Origin: CBDFNC01 sp965249895
GTDB lineage: Bacteria; Pseudomonadota; Gammaproteobacteria; Enterobacterales; CBDFNC01
Direction: 5' to 3'
Assembly (NCBI GenBank): GCA_965249895.1
Contig: CBDFNC010000001.1
Location: 248,001-312,000 of the forward strand
Length of the DNA: 64,000 nt
Shown here one piece after another: positions 63,163 to 64,000 of this stretch. How positions within the stretch are numbered: the first letter of the stretch is position 1; every line of letters begins with the position of its first letter. A model generated the notes under the pieces. The model saw only the letters and a list, made by a program, of their open reading frames with translations, searched no databases and was not told the origin of the DNA. The position numbers and the translations under genes were made by a program.

Positions 63163-64000
63163 ATGAATCAAGAGAATTTACGTAATATAGCCATCATAGC
63201 TCACGTTGACCATGGTAAAACTACCCTGGTAGACAAGTTGCTACAACAGTCAGGTACACTGGAATCTCGCGGCGAGTCCGAAGAGAGAGTGATGGATTCC
63301 AACGATCTTGAAAAAGAGCGTGGCATTACCATTTTGGCCAAAAACACAGCTATCGAGTGGCACGATTACCACATCAATATCGTAGATACTCCGGGACACG
63401 CTGACTTCGGTGGTGAAGTTGAACGTATCATGTCCATGGTTGATTCTGTGTTGCTGCTGGTTGATGCGGTTGATGGCCCAATGCCTCAGACCCGTTTTGT
63501 GACTCAAAAAGCCTTTGCTCAGGGCCTTAAGCCGATTGTTGTTATCAACAAAATTGATAAGCCTGGCTCTCGTCCTGACTGGGTTATGGACCAGGTATTT
63601 GATCTGTTTGACAACCTGGGTGCGACCGACGAGCAGTTGGATTTCCAAGTCGTTTACGCTTCAGCCCTGAATGGTTGGGCTACTTTGGATTTGGAAGAGA
63701 CTTCGGAAAATATGGAACCTTTGTTCCAGGCTATCGTCGACAATGTTGCCGCTCCGGATGGGGATCGTGACGGCGACTTCCAGATGCAGATCTCTCAGCT
63801 GGATCACAACTCCTATGTGGGTGTTATCGGTGTTGGTCGTGTCACCCGCGGCAAGGTTAAAGTAAACCAGCAAGTGACGGTTATCGGCGCGGACGGTAAA
63901 ACCCGTAACGGTAAAGTCGGTCAGGTACTGGGTTACCTGGGTCTGAATCGTCACGATATCGAAGAAGCGCAAGCCGGCGACATTATCGCAGTTTCTGGTT
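63163..64000 (+). CDS. typA: TypA/BipA ribosome-associated GTPase, 3' end off window
   Basis: It starts at ATG 63163. The G1 motif AHVDHGKTT, G3 DTPGHADFGGE, G4 NKID and the switch region DLEKERGITILAKNT are typical of TypA/BipA translational GTPases, and the second domain begins near residue 200. About 279 residues are visible, open to the edge. BipA acts in ribosome assembly and stress adaptation. In many gammaproteobacteria typA lies directly upstream and divergent from glnA; here the IS and prophage block separate them. Confidence 0.97.
   Translation, partial: MNQENLRNIAIIAHVDHGKTTLVDKLLQQSGTLESRGESEERVMDSNDLEKERGITILAKNTAIEWHDYHINIVDTPGHADFGGEVERIMSMVDSVLLLVDAVDGPMPQTRFVTQKAFAQGLKPIVVINKIDKPGSRPDWVMDQVFDLFDNLGATDEQLDFQVVYASALNGWATLDLEETSENMEPLFQAIVDNVAAPDGDRDGDFQMQISQLDHNSYVGVIGVGRVTRGKVKVNQQVTVIGADGKTRNGKVGQVLGYLGLNRHDIEEAQAGDIIAVSG

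Noticed and set aside
1..64000. CRISPR arrays, rRNA and tRNA genes
   Set aside because: No array of regularly spaced repeats and no recognisable tRNA or rRNA was seen in the window.

Overview
The window looks like a chromosomal segment of a marine-type gammaproteobacterium, most likely an Alteromonadales relative. This is inferred from gene content: the glnA-ntrB-ntrC block with typA next to it, an NsrR-controlled alternative oxidase, a PEP-CTERM protein and clade-3 catalase. The host genes have moderate GC. Three layers are visible: a two-partner-secretion locus, a stretch of housekeeping and stress genes that is partly decaying, and a degenerate prophage block.

Layout. 1-11.4 kb (minus strand): a tpsB-tpsA operon encoding an outer-membrane transporter and a giant filamentous-haemagglutinin/CdiA-like exoprotein, whose C-terminal (toxin) end lies beyond the left edge. 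12-20.1 kb: an HDOD protein, OhrR-type regulator, broken ohr, catalase, alpha/beta hydrolase with a stop at codon 2, and a DyP peroxidase, separated by long repeat-bearing intergenic DNA. The ohr remnant and the hydrolase share a duplicated leader. 20.1-24 kb: a nitric-oxide island with NsrR and alternative oxidase intact, NsrR-type operators, and a norB gene ruined by stops, a frameshift, an IS5-family insertion and loss of its 3' part. 24-43.6 kb: a G3E GTPase, a solute-binding-like protein, proA, a coiled-coil OmpA-domain protein, an M50 protease, membrane/TPR and PEP-CTERM proteins, and a GMC oxidoreductase/cyclodeaminase-like/PaaK-like cluster. 40.4-45.3 kb: the nitrogen regulators ntrC and ntrB, a DUF4124 protein, and glnA with a sigma-54 promoter and three NtrC boxes.

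45.5-63 kb: an IS1634/IS4-like transposase and then about 15.8 kb of prophage-derived genes sit between glnA and typA, which are neighbours in many gammaproteobacteria. The block carries small virion-type proteins separated by near-identical terminator hairpins, an aegerolysin-like cargo gene, a lipoprotein, an XRE/ImmA-IrrE plus DUF4411 (PIN-like) pair, and a huge polyvalent protein gene now split in three by a tandem duplication and an amber codon. No integrase, terminase, capsid or tail genes are visible, so it is probably a remnant. typA starts at 63163 and runs off the right edge.

The strongest candidates for something undescribed are the duplicated leader with a possible OhrR operator and attenuator-like hairpin, a 60-codon ORF with its own ribosome-binding site overprinted in the polyvalent gene, the aegerolysin-like and ImmA/DUF4411 cargo in the prophage, and the CdiA-like protein with a degenerate VENN region.
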